Made by a program: the position numbers and the translations under genes. From positions 1 through 32,820 of the forward strand of contig CATZEP010000007.1 of assembly GCA_958418185.1 (NCBI GenBank): DNA of 32,820 bases, given 5' to 3'. The DNA comes from an uncultured Collinsella sp. (GTDB lineage: Bacteria; Actinomycetota; Coriobacteriia; Coriobacteriales; Coriobacteriaceae). Below the pieces are notes generated by a model. It was not told the origin of the DNA. It made no database searches and was given only the letters and a program-made list of their open reading frames with translations. Within the stretch, counting starts at the first letter, position 1. The number at the start of each line of letters is the position of its first letter. Below are positions 15,073 through 20,972 of this stretch, in pieces.

Positions 15073-15149
15073 TGCGGGGTGGAGCAGTCTGGTAGCTCGC
15101 CGGGCTCATAACCCGGAGGTCGTAGGTTCAAATCCTGCCCCCGCGACCA
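15073..15149 (+). tRNA. Initiator tRNA-fMet (CAT anticodon)
   Basis: The 77-nt cloverleaf has a 7-bp acceptor stem (TGCGGGG/CCCCGCG), anticodon CAT in CTCATAA, T-loop TTCAAAT and encoded CCA. Three consecutive G-C pairs in the anticodon stem (GGG/CCC) and a weak first acceptor pair (T1 against G72) mark it as initiator rather than elongator. It is the attachment target of the element that follows: its 3' part from the anticodon loop onward is duplicated at 20242. The tRNA remains complete after integration. Confidence 0.96.
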
Positions 15150-15156
15150 AGAACTT
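15105..15156. other. Left attachment site within tRNA-fMet
   Basis: This 52-bp copy spans the anticodon loop, anticodon 3' strand, variable and T arms, acceptor 3' strand, CCA and seven bases beyond. The exact match to 20242-20293 ends at flanking mismatches (G15104 against T20241; T15157 against G20294). Confidence 0.9.
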
Positions 15157-15159
15157 TTA

Positions 15160-15199
15160 GCAGCTCAAAGGCATTGTTCCTCTGGGCTGCTTTCTTTTA
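15160..15199 (+). terminator. Element-supplied terminator behind tRNA-fMet
   Basis: GCAGCTCAAAGG pairs with CCTCTGGGCTGC (one wobble, one mismatch), followed by TTTCTTTTAT. It begins 11 nt after the tRNA and lies inside the element, replacing the native terminator now at 20296-20325. Confidence 0.75.
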
Positions 15200-15209
15200 T
15201 ATCTCATAT

Positions 15210-15240
15210 TTGTAGCAGCGTTATAGCAGGCTTTGTAGCA
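15210..15240. promoter_or_regulatory. Putative integrase arm-type sites, left end
   Basis: TTGTAGCA (15210-15217), TTATAGCA (15221-15228) and TTGTAGCA (15233-15240) stand 11 and 12 bp apart in one orientation. A second pair lies at 15694-15701 and 15705-15712. Matching copies occur at the right end (20069-20098). Placement and helical phasing fit arm-type binding sites of a tyrosine integrase. Confidence 0.6.
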
Positions 15241-15719
15241 AATGACACTGCAAACTAAACTCAATTCGAGCCGCGCTAATAGTTCGCTAGTTTGCTACTG
15301 GGGTATCCCCCCCATGTTCAAGTAGGGCTATAGCCATAGGGCACCAATGACGGAAGATAAATTACTGCGTGTTAGGGTTTTTCAGACGGGGGTGGTCTTC
15401 TTTTAGAAGAATAAGACCGATATATTTAGAAACTTTAACCTTTACGCCGAGTTGGGGGTATTTCGCCCGTCTTTTAATTAAAAGCGCCAACTTGGTTAAA
15501 GCCCGCCGCCCGCTATTGCTGTTTTGCGGCTCTGTGGTGGCATTGCAAGCGGCTTTCTTGCCCCTGCCGCTTATTGAGTACGTGCGAATTGGTCAAAGCG
15601 GCAAATATCGCCATACAACAACGAAAAAGAGCGCCCGCCAACTGAATGGCAAGCGCTCTTTTTCGTTAGCCTGTTCGGCTATGGGCGAATTGATTGTAGC
15701 AGCGTTGTAGCAGGCGGTG
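15241..15719. other. Non-coding left arm of the element
   Basis: No supported gene is seen here. The stretch holds a hairpin (GGTCTT 15394-15399 with AAGACC 15413-15418), a 14-bp palindrome CTTTTAATTAAAAG (15471-15484), the terminator at 15620-15667 and two more TTGTAGCA sites at 15694-15712. A plus-strand open frame at 15369-15710 runs through the terminator hairpin and lacks a ribosome site. Confidence 0.5.
15620..15667. terminator. Bidirectional terminator after the serine recombinase gene
   Basis: AACGAAAAAGAGCGC (15620-15634) pairs perfectly with 15653-15667 (15 bp). The A- and T-rich arm ends give a U-tract in both directions. On the minus strand it follows the recombinase stop by about 53 nt. 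Confidence 0.8.
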
Positions 15720-16280
15720 CTATCGCTCGATGCCCTTTTTCTTGAGTTCCCTATAAAGCGGAGCACGGCTTACGCCTGTGCGCTCGCATATCTCCTTAAC
15801 AGAAATGCCGCCGTCTTTGTATAGCCTTATGGCGGTATCCATCTTGTCGGGGTCTGTGGCGGGTCTGCCAAACTGCCGCCCGCGTGCTTTTGCCGCTGCG
15901 ATGCCCTCTGCTTGTCTTTCCTTAATCAATTCGCGCTCAAACTGTGCCATAGCCGCGCACATTGCAAAGAAGAAACGCCCTTGTGGGGTGCTGGTATCGG
16001 TGCCCTCTTTGATGGATACAAGCGAAACGCCGTTTTCCTCGAAGCGCTCGGCAAGATTGAATAGCTGCTTACTGCTTCGCGCCAAGCGGTCATAGCTGCA
16101 AACTACAACAGTATCGCCGCTCCTTAACTGTCCAAGCATTTTGTCGAGTTCGGGGCGACTTTCTTTAACGCCGCTGATTTTGTCGCTAAAAATCTTATCA
16201 ACGCCACGTTTAGCCAACTGGTCTAGTTGTCGGTCTAGGTTCTGCTCTTTGGTGCTAACGCGTGCATATCCAAATATCAT
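15720..16280 (-). CDS. Small serine recombinase (resolvase/invertase family)
   Basis: This 186-residue site-specific recombinase has the resolvase catalytic domain: GYARVSTKEQNLDRQLDQL with the nucleophilic Ser near residue 9, then VVCSYDRLARSSKQL with catalytic Arg residues, and the long E-helix region MAQFERELIKERQAEGIAAA. The C-terminal helix-turn-helix (ISVKEICERTGVSRAPLYREL) binds DNA. The size matches Tn3-type resolvases and invertases. The start at 16280 has a GGGGG site about six bases upstream. It lies downstream of a repeat-rich gap (16335-16410) that could be its target. Inside an element that already has a tyrosine integrase, it may resolve multimers or invert DNA; it could also be the relic of a separate transposon. 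Confidence 0.92.
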   Translation of the reverse strand: MIFGYARVSTKEQNLDRQLDQLAKRGVDKIFSDKISGVKESRPELDKMLGQLRSGDTVVVCSYDRLARSSKQLFNLAERFEENGVSLVSIKEGTDTSTPQGRFFFAMCAAMAQFERELIKERQAEGIAAAKARGRQFGRPATDPDKMDTAIRLYKDGGISVKEICERTGVSRAPLYRELKKKGIER

Positions 16281-16334
16281 TACTTGCCCCCTTTGTAGGT
16301 GTATCTAAAAGTCTATAGCATTTCGGGACAATAA

Positions 16335-16370
16335 TAAAGAGACAGTTAAAGAGACGGTTAAAGTGTCTGT
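16335..16370. repeat. Three tandem 12-bp repeats upstream of the serine recombinase
   Basis: TAAAGAGACAGT, TAAAGAGACGGT and TAAAGTGTCTGT lie end to end at 16335-16370. An inverted relative (CCGTCTCTTAAC) is at 16399-16410. They sit 55-130 bp upstream of the recombinase start, suiting an operator or a recombination (res-like) site. The rest of 16281-16563 shows nothing else. Confidence 0.6.
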
Positions 16371-16563
16371 TTTCTGCTTCGTTCTCGGTTGCTTATCGCC
16401 GTCTCTTAACGTGTGCTTTTGGGACACGCTCAAATGCCAATATCTTTGTTGCTATAGTGCTAAATTGCCGCTGATACGCTGATAAACTCGAACGGTGCTT
16501 GCGGTCGCATAGGGCTATAACAAATCGCACGCCGCCCGCCGCGCCCGTGTTTCCCGTCACGGT

Positions 16564-17331
16564 CTATTGCTTTCGCGCTTCAACTAAAACACTGAAAGAA
16601 TCAAGCAGCTGTTCCTTGGCGTGGTTGAGCGATGCAATGCAAGCGTTAATCTGCTCTATAGCTGGTTCGCCTGTTGGCGTGTCCTCAAGTGCTATCGCCG
16701 CCGCTTCTTTAATCGCCCGTTCGAGACTTGGCGCATATAGCAGACCGAATCGCTCGCGGTCGTTGAGCTTCCCGACAATTCCAATGAGATAGCTTTTCAA
16801 CTCAAACTCTTGCGCCTGCTTATAGAACTGATACGGTGTATTGAAGTTCTCACGCGTCCACGCTGCTAACGCTTCGCCTACAGATTCACCGTTCCTGTAT
16901 TCGGTACTCCAAACATCAAGAAAGGGTGAACTTGAATCGTCAAGCCCTTGCAATATGAGGGCGCGTTCCTTTCCATTGCATAGCAAGGGATTGTTATAAA
17001 CGCGTTTGCAAATCCCTATGTCGATGCTTAAAGCGTCTGCAAGCTCTGCCGCGTTGCCTATGTCGAGCGCTTTGAGGATTTGGCAAAACTGGGCATTTGC
17101 GTCCTGTACGCGTCTTTCGTCTCGGTGCAACGGCTCGCACAAATCTAAATCACTTGGCAAGCGTGCCAAATCGCTAAAGGCTTGATTTGCAAGGCTCATT
17201 TCTTCACGAAAGCACGTCTCGCAAGTGCTGAAAGCGTCAAAGCATGATTCGCGCTCATCGTTTCGGTTGTTGATTGAACATTGCATGATTGAATCGTCAA
17301 GTAGGCTTCTATTCATTTCGAATCGCTCCAT
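16564..17331 (-). CDS. Hypothetical element protein
   Basis: I do not recognise this 255-residue protein. It is soluble and acidic, with no signal peptide or membrane segment. The N-terminal third has several cysteines (SCFDAFSTCETCF), not arranged as an obvious zinc finger. The middle (GNAAELADALSIDIGICKRVYN) and C-terminus are predicted mostly helical by eye. The start at 17331 comes 9 bp after the stop of the preceding gene, so the two form an operon. Its place after a replisome-organizer-like protein hints at replication or mobilization, but no motif supports a specific role. A later ATG (residue 6, MNRSLL) is an alternative start. Confidence 0.7.
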   Translation of the reverse strand: MERFEMNRSLLDDSIMQCSINNRNDERESCFDAFSTCETCFREEMSLANQAFSDLARLPSDLDLCEPLHRDERRVQDANAQFCQILKALDIGNAAELADALSIDIGICKRVYNNPLLCNGKERALILQGLDDSSSPFLDVWSTEYRNGESVGEALAAWTRENFNTPYQFYKQAQEFELKSYLIGIVGKLNDRERFGLLYAPSLERAIKEAAAIALEDTPTGEPAIEQINACIASLNHAKEQLLDSFSVLVEARKQ

Positions 17332-17340
17332 TTGTCCGTT

Positions 17341-17772
17341 TTAACGTTGGCGGTTACGTGCTGCCGTCCTGCCGCCTTTGCTACCGTTTAGTCGGGCTTT
17401 TCCTATCGCAAGCGCCGATTCATCAACAAGTGGCATACCACGCCGCCCGCTGCTGCCGACGGTTACAAGTTCAAGGTCTATTAGCGTTGCTATAAAGGCT
17501 TCGTATTCCTCGGGGCAGTTGAAGCGCAAACCGAGCTGAAAGCCCCTATAACCCTGTTCACCCTCGCGCGGTATGGCGTGTGTGGTCGTGTTCGAAAGCA
17601 GTTCAACAAGCCGCCAATAACGCCCGTAGGACTCCATTCCACCGACTGAAATAAGTTGATTAAGATAGGGGTTCCCAGCGTTAGCGGCTTCGTGCTTAAC
17701 CCATGATATGGGGCAGTTGGAAAGTGCCCGCGCCGCACATGCTTCACCTGCTTTGTTAAGTTCATCGCCCAT
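17341..17772 (-). CDS. Replisome-organizer-like protein (DUF4373-type), putative
   Basis: This 143-residue protein contains NPYLNQLISVGGMESYGRYW followed by RLVELL. This resembles the N-terminal domain of phage replisome organizers of the Lin1244/Lin1753 type, where a stretch on fixed-size inputs is followed by GYGIYWxLIE. The basic C-terminal tail (KARLNGSKGGRTAARNRQR) also fits that group and suggests DNA binding. The start is 12 bp after the HTH gene stop, so it is second in a three-gene operon. No DnaD-like C-terminal domain follows. The family call is by eye and could be wrong; a general winged-helix protein is the alternative. Confidence 0.6.
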   Translation of the reverse strand: MGDELNKAGEACAARALSNCPISWVKHEAANAGNPYLNQLISVGGMESYGRYWRLVELLSNTTTHAIPREGEQGYRGFQLGLRFNCPEEYEAFIATLIDLELVTVGSSGRRGMPLVDESALAIGKARLNGSKGGRTAARNRQR

Positions 17773-17784
17773 AGCCGCCGCCCG

Positions 17785-17991
17785 TTATAAACCGAAATAT
17801 CGGCACACTTGGTCGCGGTTAAGACGAATCATATTTCCGCGAATCCTTACCGCCGACAGCTGTCCATCTTTAACAAGGTTGTAAACAGTGCCCTTTGAGA
17901 TTTGCAAGCAGTCTGCAACCTGCTTAACGGTTACAAGCTCTTGAAGGTCTTTTAAGTTGCGCGGTGCTTCTTGCCGCTCGGTGCTTTTCAT
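17785..17991 (-). CDS. Excisionase-family HTH DNA-binding protein
   Basis: This 68-residue protein has a MerR-like helix-turn-helix: LVTVKQVADCLQISKGTVYN, then LVKDGQLSAVRIRGNMIRLN and RDQVCRYFG. The pattern is typical of excisionase-family (HTH_17) proteins. The start at 17991 (MKSTERQEA) has AAAGGGG five bases upstream; a longer frame to 18078 has no such site. It is the first gene of an operon with the two proteins that follow on the minus strand. In such elements these proteins direct excision by the integrase or regulate the operon; which applies here is inference. Confidence 0.82.
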   Translation of the reverse strand: MKSTERQEAPRNLKDLQELVTVKQVADCLQISKGTVYNLVKDGQLSAVRIRGNMIRLNRDQVCRYFGL

Positions 17992-18320
17992 TAGTGCCCC
18001 TTTCAACGTGCCGAGTTGGACGAATCGCGATTCGATGGGGCTATATAAACATGAAAGCGTTCTATGGGCTTCTAGCAAACGAATACGCCAATAGGCAATT
18101 TAATAAGCTATATCATTCAGAAAAGATTGAATTAGCAGCGGGCGTGATTAAAAGAGACTCGCCAAAACGTAATATGTGACCTTGGGTAATTACTAAAGCG
18201 ATGGTTTTAGGTTGGGTTAACCCTTAAAGGTATGTTTACCAGCGCTTTTTTATTAACGCTAAAGTGTGTAAATGAGTTTTGATTAACACATGGACTTCAT
18301 AACTCGGTGCGCTAAAACAA

Positions 18321-18353
18321 GTTTTCAACAGGTTTTCAACCAGTTTTCAACAG
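18321..18353. repeat. Three 11-bp tandem repeats (iteron-like)
   Basis: GTTTTCAACAG, GTTTTCAACCA and GTTTTCAACAG are contiguous. The 11-bp period keeps each copy on nearly the same helix face. Confidence 0.7.
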
Positions 18354-18440
18354 TGCTTGCCGTCTTCTTTTCTTTTAATAAGGTTGCACGCCCGCCGCGC
18401 TCGCGCTTGCCCCTAAAGGCGCAAGCGTGGCGGGCTGCTG

Positions 18441-18470
18441 TTATCTAGTCTTATCTGTTCTTATCTGTAT
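18441..18470. repeat. Three 10-bp tandem repeats
   Basis: TTATCTAGTC, TTATCTGTTC and TTATCTGTAT are contiguous with an exact 10-bp period, immediately next to the stem-loop at 18390-18435. Confidence 0.7.
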
Positions 18471-18491
18471 TGGCACTCTATAGGGTCGCTA

Positions 18492-18545
18492 TACAAAGAG
18501 TAAAGCCACCCTATAGAGTTGCCATATCGGGCGTATAGGGTGGCT
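18492..18545 (-). terminator. Terminator with competing stems, after the 73-residue gene
   Basis: On the minus strand AGCCACCCTATA and TATAGGGTGGCT (18534-18545 with 18504-18515, perfect 12 bp) form a hairpin followed by TTTACTCTTTG. The same central arm can instead pair with a third copy at 18472-18486. Two alternative stems are therefore possible, as in an attenuator. It lies about 24 nt past the stop at 18569. Confidence 0.65.
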
Positions 18546-18568
18546 AGGTCTTTTAGTTGTATGGGCGT

Positions 18569-18790
18569 TTATTTATCGGTGCTGAAGATTGTATTTTCTA
18601 GCTTGTATGTTGCGGCTTCAATAACAGCGCCCAACGTATAGTAAGCATCGCCAATATGCTTGTATGGGCTAACGCCCGTATTGGCTGAATCCGCAAGCAT
18701 TTTAAGCAGACACGCCGCGCCGTTTAAGGCTGAAATAGCATCCTCTGGTTCATCGTTGAACGTTATCAGTGCGTTGCTCTGTTTATCCAT
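18569..18790 (-). CDS. Small hypothetical element protein
   Basis: This 73-residue acidic protein (begins MDKQSNALITFNDEPED, includes ALNGAACLLKMLADSA) is not recognised. It is probably helical, with no membrane segment. The start has AAAGGA about nine bases upstream, a good terminator follows, and it lies 47 bp after the integrase stop on the same strand. These points favour a real gene. Its position between the integrase and the operon control region would suit a small regulator. Confidence 0.6.
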   Translation of the reverse strand: MDKQSNALITFNDEPEDAISALNGAACLLKMLADSANTGVSPYKHIGDAYYTLGAVIEAATYKLENTIFSTDK

Positions 18791-18837
18791 GTTTCCATGT
18801 CCTTTCTAAGTATGAAAACTACTTACCTGTTCGTTGG

Positions 18838-20034
18838 TTAATCGCATCTCATTAGGCTTTCTACGATGCCCGCCGCCCGCCGCTTCGCGTCTGGGTCTGC
18901 ACTTGCATACACATTAAGCGTCATAGCCGCGTTGGCGTGTCCTAGGTTGCTTGAGACGGTCTTAACGTCCATGCCGTGGGCAAGCGCCAATGTTGCCCAC
19001 GTGTGCCGTAGGTCGTGAAAGGATAAACGCCGCCCCTCGGTGCCGCGTGCGCCAAGCATTTTTGTAAGTGATGCCCAGTCCTTAGATAGCCTGTCTGGGT
19101 GGTAGTAACCGAGTGCATCGCCCAGAATGAAAGAATTGGGGTTAAGCGATGCCATGTTATCGGCGAATGTCTGCCGCTGTTTTTCCTGCCATTGCTCAAG
19201 CACGTCTAGCAAGGTATCGGGTAGAACAACGTCTCTTGCCCTGTCGGTCTTTGGCTGCTTGATATATGCGCCCCCTTTACCAAGTCCAACAGAACGCCTA
19301 ATCCATATAACGCGATTGTCCGCGTCTATGTCTCTCCATTGCAGCCCGCATACCTCGCCGCGCCGTATCCCAGTGTTGAGTGCAATGTATGCCGCGACAG
19401 TGACGGGGGACAGCTCAAGTAGGTTTAACTTTCCGAGAAGTTCGGCAAGTGCCGTTTCGTCTAGCGCGTTGATGCCCTGCTTTTTGTTGACACGCTTGGG
19501 CGGCTTAACAAGGGATAGCGGGTTCTTATCAATAACGCCCGTAGCAATAGCGTTATTAAGAACCATCTTTAGCAGTCTGAAAGCCTTTCCTATTGTGGAA
19601 GATGAACGGTCTTCTTTTACAAGCTCTGCTATCCATCTTTCAGCATCAATAGGTTGTAAATCCTTTAATCGCGTCCCACTAAAAGCTGCGGATATATACC
19701 TCAGCGAATCGCGATAGCCGCTTATGGTTGACGGCTCGATAGCTTTTGTTTGCTCCTTTGCGTCTATGTATTGAGACACATAGTCGGGAATAGGCATATC
19801 TGCCAACGGCACCGATACGCCGCCGTTGTGGGCTAGGCTTTCGCTGTGTTCCTTTTCTTTTTCTTGCCGCCATGCTGCAAGCTCTGCGTTTGCCGCCCGC
19901 TTGCCCGTAGCCTTTAGCGTGCGCGTTACGTATCGGCGTTTGTTGTTGGTGTCGCGGTATGACAGCCGCCCGCGAAACTTGCCGCGTTTTTTATCCTCTA
20001 GCAACTCTTGCCCTGTGTAGTAAAGCGTGCCCAT
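18838..20034 (-). CDS. int: Tyrosine site-specific integrase
   Basis: This 398-residue phage-type integrase catalyses integration at tRNA-fMet. Order of parts: an N-terminal arm-binding domain (MGTLYYTGQELLEDKKRGKF, then GRLSYRDTNNKRRYV), a SAM-like core-binding domain (about 85-190), and the catalytic domain. Catalytic residues are visible as Arg in NTGIRRGEVCGLQW, HDLRHTW, LGHANAAMT and the Tyr in LNVYA. The start at 20034 has AAGGG seven bases upstream; the longer frame to 20088 overlaps the putative arm sites and is less likely. It ends next to the small protein gene and begins about 210 bp from the right attachment site, the usual layout. Arm-type repeats overlap its promoter region, so autoregulation is plausible. 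Confidence 0.95.
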   Translation of the reverse strand: MGTLYYTGQELLEDKKRGKFRGRLSYRDTNNKRRYVTRTLKATGKRAANAELAAWRQEKEKEHSESLAHNGGVSVPLADMPIPDYVSQYIDAKEQTKAIEPSTISGYRDSLRYISAAFSGTRLKDLQPIDAERWIAELVKEDRSSSTIGKAFRLLKMVLNNAIATGVIDKNPLSLVKPPKRVNKKQGINALDETALAELLGKLNLLELSPVTVAAYIALNTGIRRGEVCGLQWRDIDADNRVIWIRRSVGLGKGGAYIKQPKTDRARDVVLPDTLLDVLEQWQEKQRQTFADNMASLNPNSFILGDALGYYHPDRLSKDWASLTKMLGARGTEGRRLSFHDLRHTWATLALAHGMDVKTVSSNLGHANAAMTLNVYASADPDAKRRAAGIVESLMRCD

Positions 20035-20068
20035 AGCCCAACCCTTCAAGAACATTTCATATTTGTAT

Positions 20069-20098
20069 TTGTAGCAGCTTTGTAGCAATCGTGTAGCA
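20069..20098. promoter_or_regulatory. Putative integrase arm-type sites, right end
   Basis: TTGTAGCA (20069-20076), TTGTAGCA (20080-20087) and GTGTAGCA (20091-20098) are 11 bp apart, matching the left-end cluster in sequence, orientation and spacing. They lie just upstream of the integrase start, where promoter elements should be. Confidence 0.6.
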
Positions 20099-20241
20099 AA
20101 CAGCTGATTTTGAAGAACTAACTGAATGATTAAACGCTACGCAACTGTATGAACTGTATGAACAAAACAGCAGCTCAAATACCATGTTATCACATGAAAG
20201 AAGAGCTATTAGATTTGCAGGACAGAATAATATAAAGCACT

Positions 20242-20293
20242 CTCATAACCCGGAGGTCGTAGGTTCAAATCCTGCCCCCGCGACCAAGAACTT
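20242..20293 (+). pseudogene. Right attachment site; 3' fragment of tRNA-fMet
   Basis: An exact 52-bp copy of 15105-15156. It holds only the anticodon loop and the 3' half of the tRNA (45 nt through CCA), so it cannot fold as a tRNA. It is the original chromosomal 3' end displaced by integration. Confidence 0.92.
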
Positions 20294-20295
20294 GC

Positions 20296-20325
20296 AGCTC
20301 GTCGGCTTAGCCGGCGAGCTTTTTT
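20296..20325 (+). terminator. Displaced native terminator of tRNA-fMet
   Basis: GCTCGTCGGC and GCCGGCGAGC pair around a TTA loop and are followed by six T. It begins ten bases after the tRNA 3' fragment, as would be expected for the tRNA gene before the element inserted. It is now 5.2 kb away from the intact gene. Confidence 0.88.
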
Positions 20326-20374
20326 ATTATCCAGGGACCATCTTTCGGTCCAATTTTCGGTCTCTCAAACAAAA

Positions 20375-20830
20375 TCTCAATCTGTAACATCTAGACCCGA
20401 TCTGGGTGGCTAGGTGTTACAGATCGAGATATACCGATGGGTTGGGTCCCGTTTGTCTAAATCTGTAACACGAGGAGTGATTTTTGTCGTCTAATTGTTA
20501 CAGATCAAGATTATTCGGAAGCCCGGTTTGGTTTGTCTCGATCTGTAACGCCTAGGGCCGGTTTTGGTCGATAGATGTTACAGATCGAGACGTTTTGTTG
20601 GGATGGTTTCTATTGTCTCGATCTGTAACAGGTAGGGGTCAAAAGTGGGTCTAGATGTTACAGATTGAGATGTTTGGTCGGACCGAATTTGTTCGTCTCG
20701 ATTTGTAACATCTAGGGTCGTTTTTGGTCTGCAGGTGTTACAGATCGAGATTTTCCGACGGAACGCTCCCGTTTGTCTCGATCTGTAACAGCAAGACCCG
20801 GTTTTGCCGAGTAACTGTTACAGATTGAGA
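20375..20830. repeat. Array of twelve 15-bp repeats in alternating orientation, 40-bp period
   Basis: The unit is TGTTACAGATCGAGA. Inverted copies start at 20375, 20456, 20536, 20616, 20696 and 20776; direct copies start at 20415, 20496, 20576, 20656, 20736 and 20816. Steps are 40 bp except one of 41, so spacers are 25 bp (one is 26). Five copies match the consensus exactly, and the others differ at one or two positions. Spacers after inverted copies tend to read CTAGGG..CGGTTTTGG, and spacers after direct copies tend to end CCCGTTTG, so the array is a diverged 80-bp tandem repeat. Each neighbouring pair can form a 15-bp stem, in either of two registers. It lies outside the integrated element, between the tRNA terminator and the flavoenzyme gene. 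The layout resembles BIME-type alternating REP clusters. No reading frame is supported within it. Confidence 0.95.
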
Positions 20831-20972
20831 CAAACCGACGGGCCGTCCCGCCCCATCCACCTGCCGCCACCTGATATTCGCCGATTTTCGTTGTGCCGCC
20901 GTGCTCTCATGCCATATCCTCTAGACAACTACGCGGCACCATCGCCGCCGCGCCTACAAGAGAGGAATGTCC

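Larger units (their letters stand above)
17992..18568. other. Non-coding A/T-rich control or origin-like region of the element
   Basis: No gene is supported. Three tandem 11-bp repeats (GTTTTCAACAG type) lie at 18321-18353. A two-tier stem-loop spans 18390-18435 (GCCCGCC/GGCGGGC outside, CGCTTGC/GCAAGCG inside). Three tandem 10-bp repeats (TTATCTGTTC type) lie at 18441-18470. The block next to the operon promoter side (18080-18320) is A/T-rich. Repeats of about one helical turn beside A/T-rich DNA suggest iterons or operators, as in a replication origin or early promoter region. Confidence 0.5.
15105..20293 (-). mobile_element. 5.2 kb integrative element in tRNA-fMet
   Basis: A 52-bp exact direct repeat (15105-15156 and 20242-20293) bounds the element. 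The tyrosine integrase lies next to the right end, and integrase-type arm repeats lie at both ends. Its genes, all minus-strand, are a serine recombinase, two operonic proteins of uncertain role, an excisionase-like HTH protein, a small protein and the integrase. Non-coding stretches look more A/T-rich than the flanks. I see no relaxase, coupling ATPase, capsid or terminase gene, so it is neither self-conjugative nor a complete phage. It could be a mobilizable or satellite-type element, or a reduced remnant with its integration module intact. Confidence 0.9.

Noticed and set aside
15369..15710. A 113-codon plus-strand open frame in the left arm of the integrated element
   Set aside because: It has no ribosome binding site, runs through a terminator hairpin and putative integrase sites, and its translation shows no coherent domain.
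20242..20286. A second tRNA-Met gene
   Set aside because: Only the anticodon loop and 3' half are present, exactly as in the duplicated attachment core; the 5' half is absent.
15105..20293. Conjugative element or complete prophage
   Set aside because: No relaxase, coupling ATPase, type IV secretion, capsid, portal or terminase gene can be seen.
20375..20830. CRISPR array
   Set aside because: Repeats alternate in orientation and are only 15 bp, spacers fall into two related classes, and no cas gene is present.
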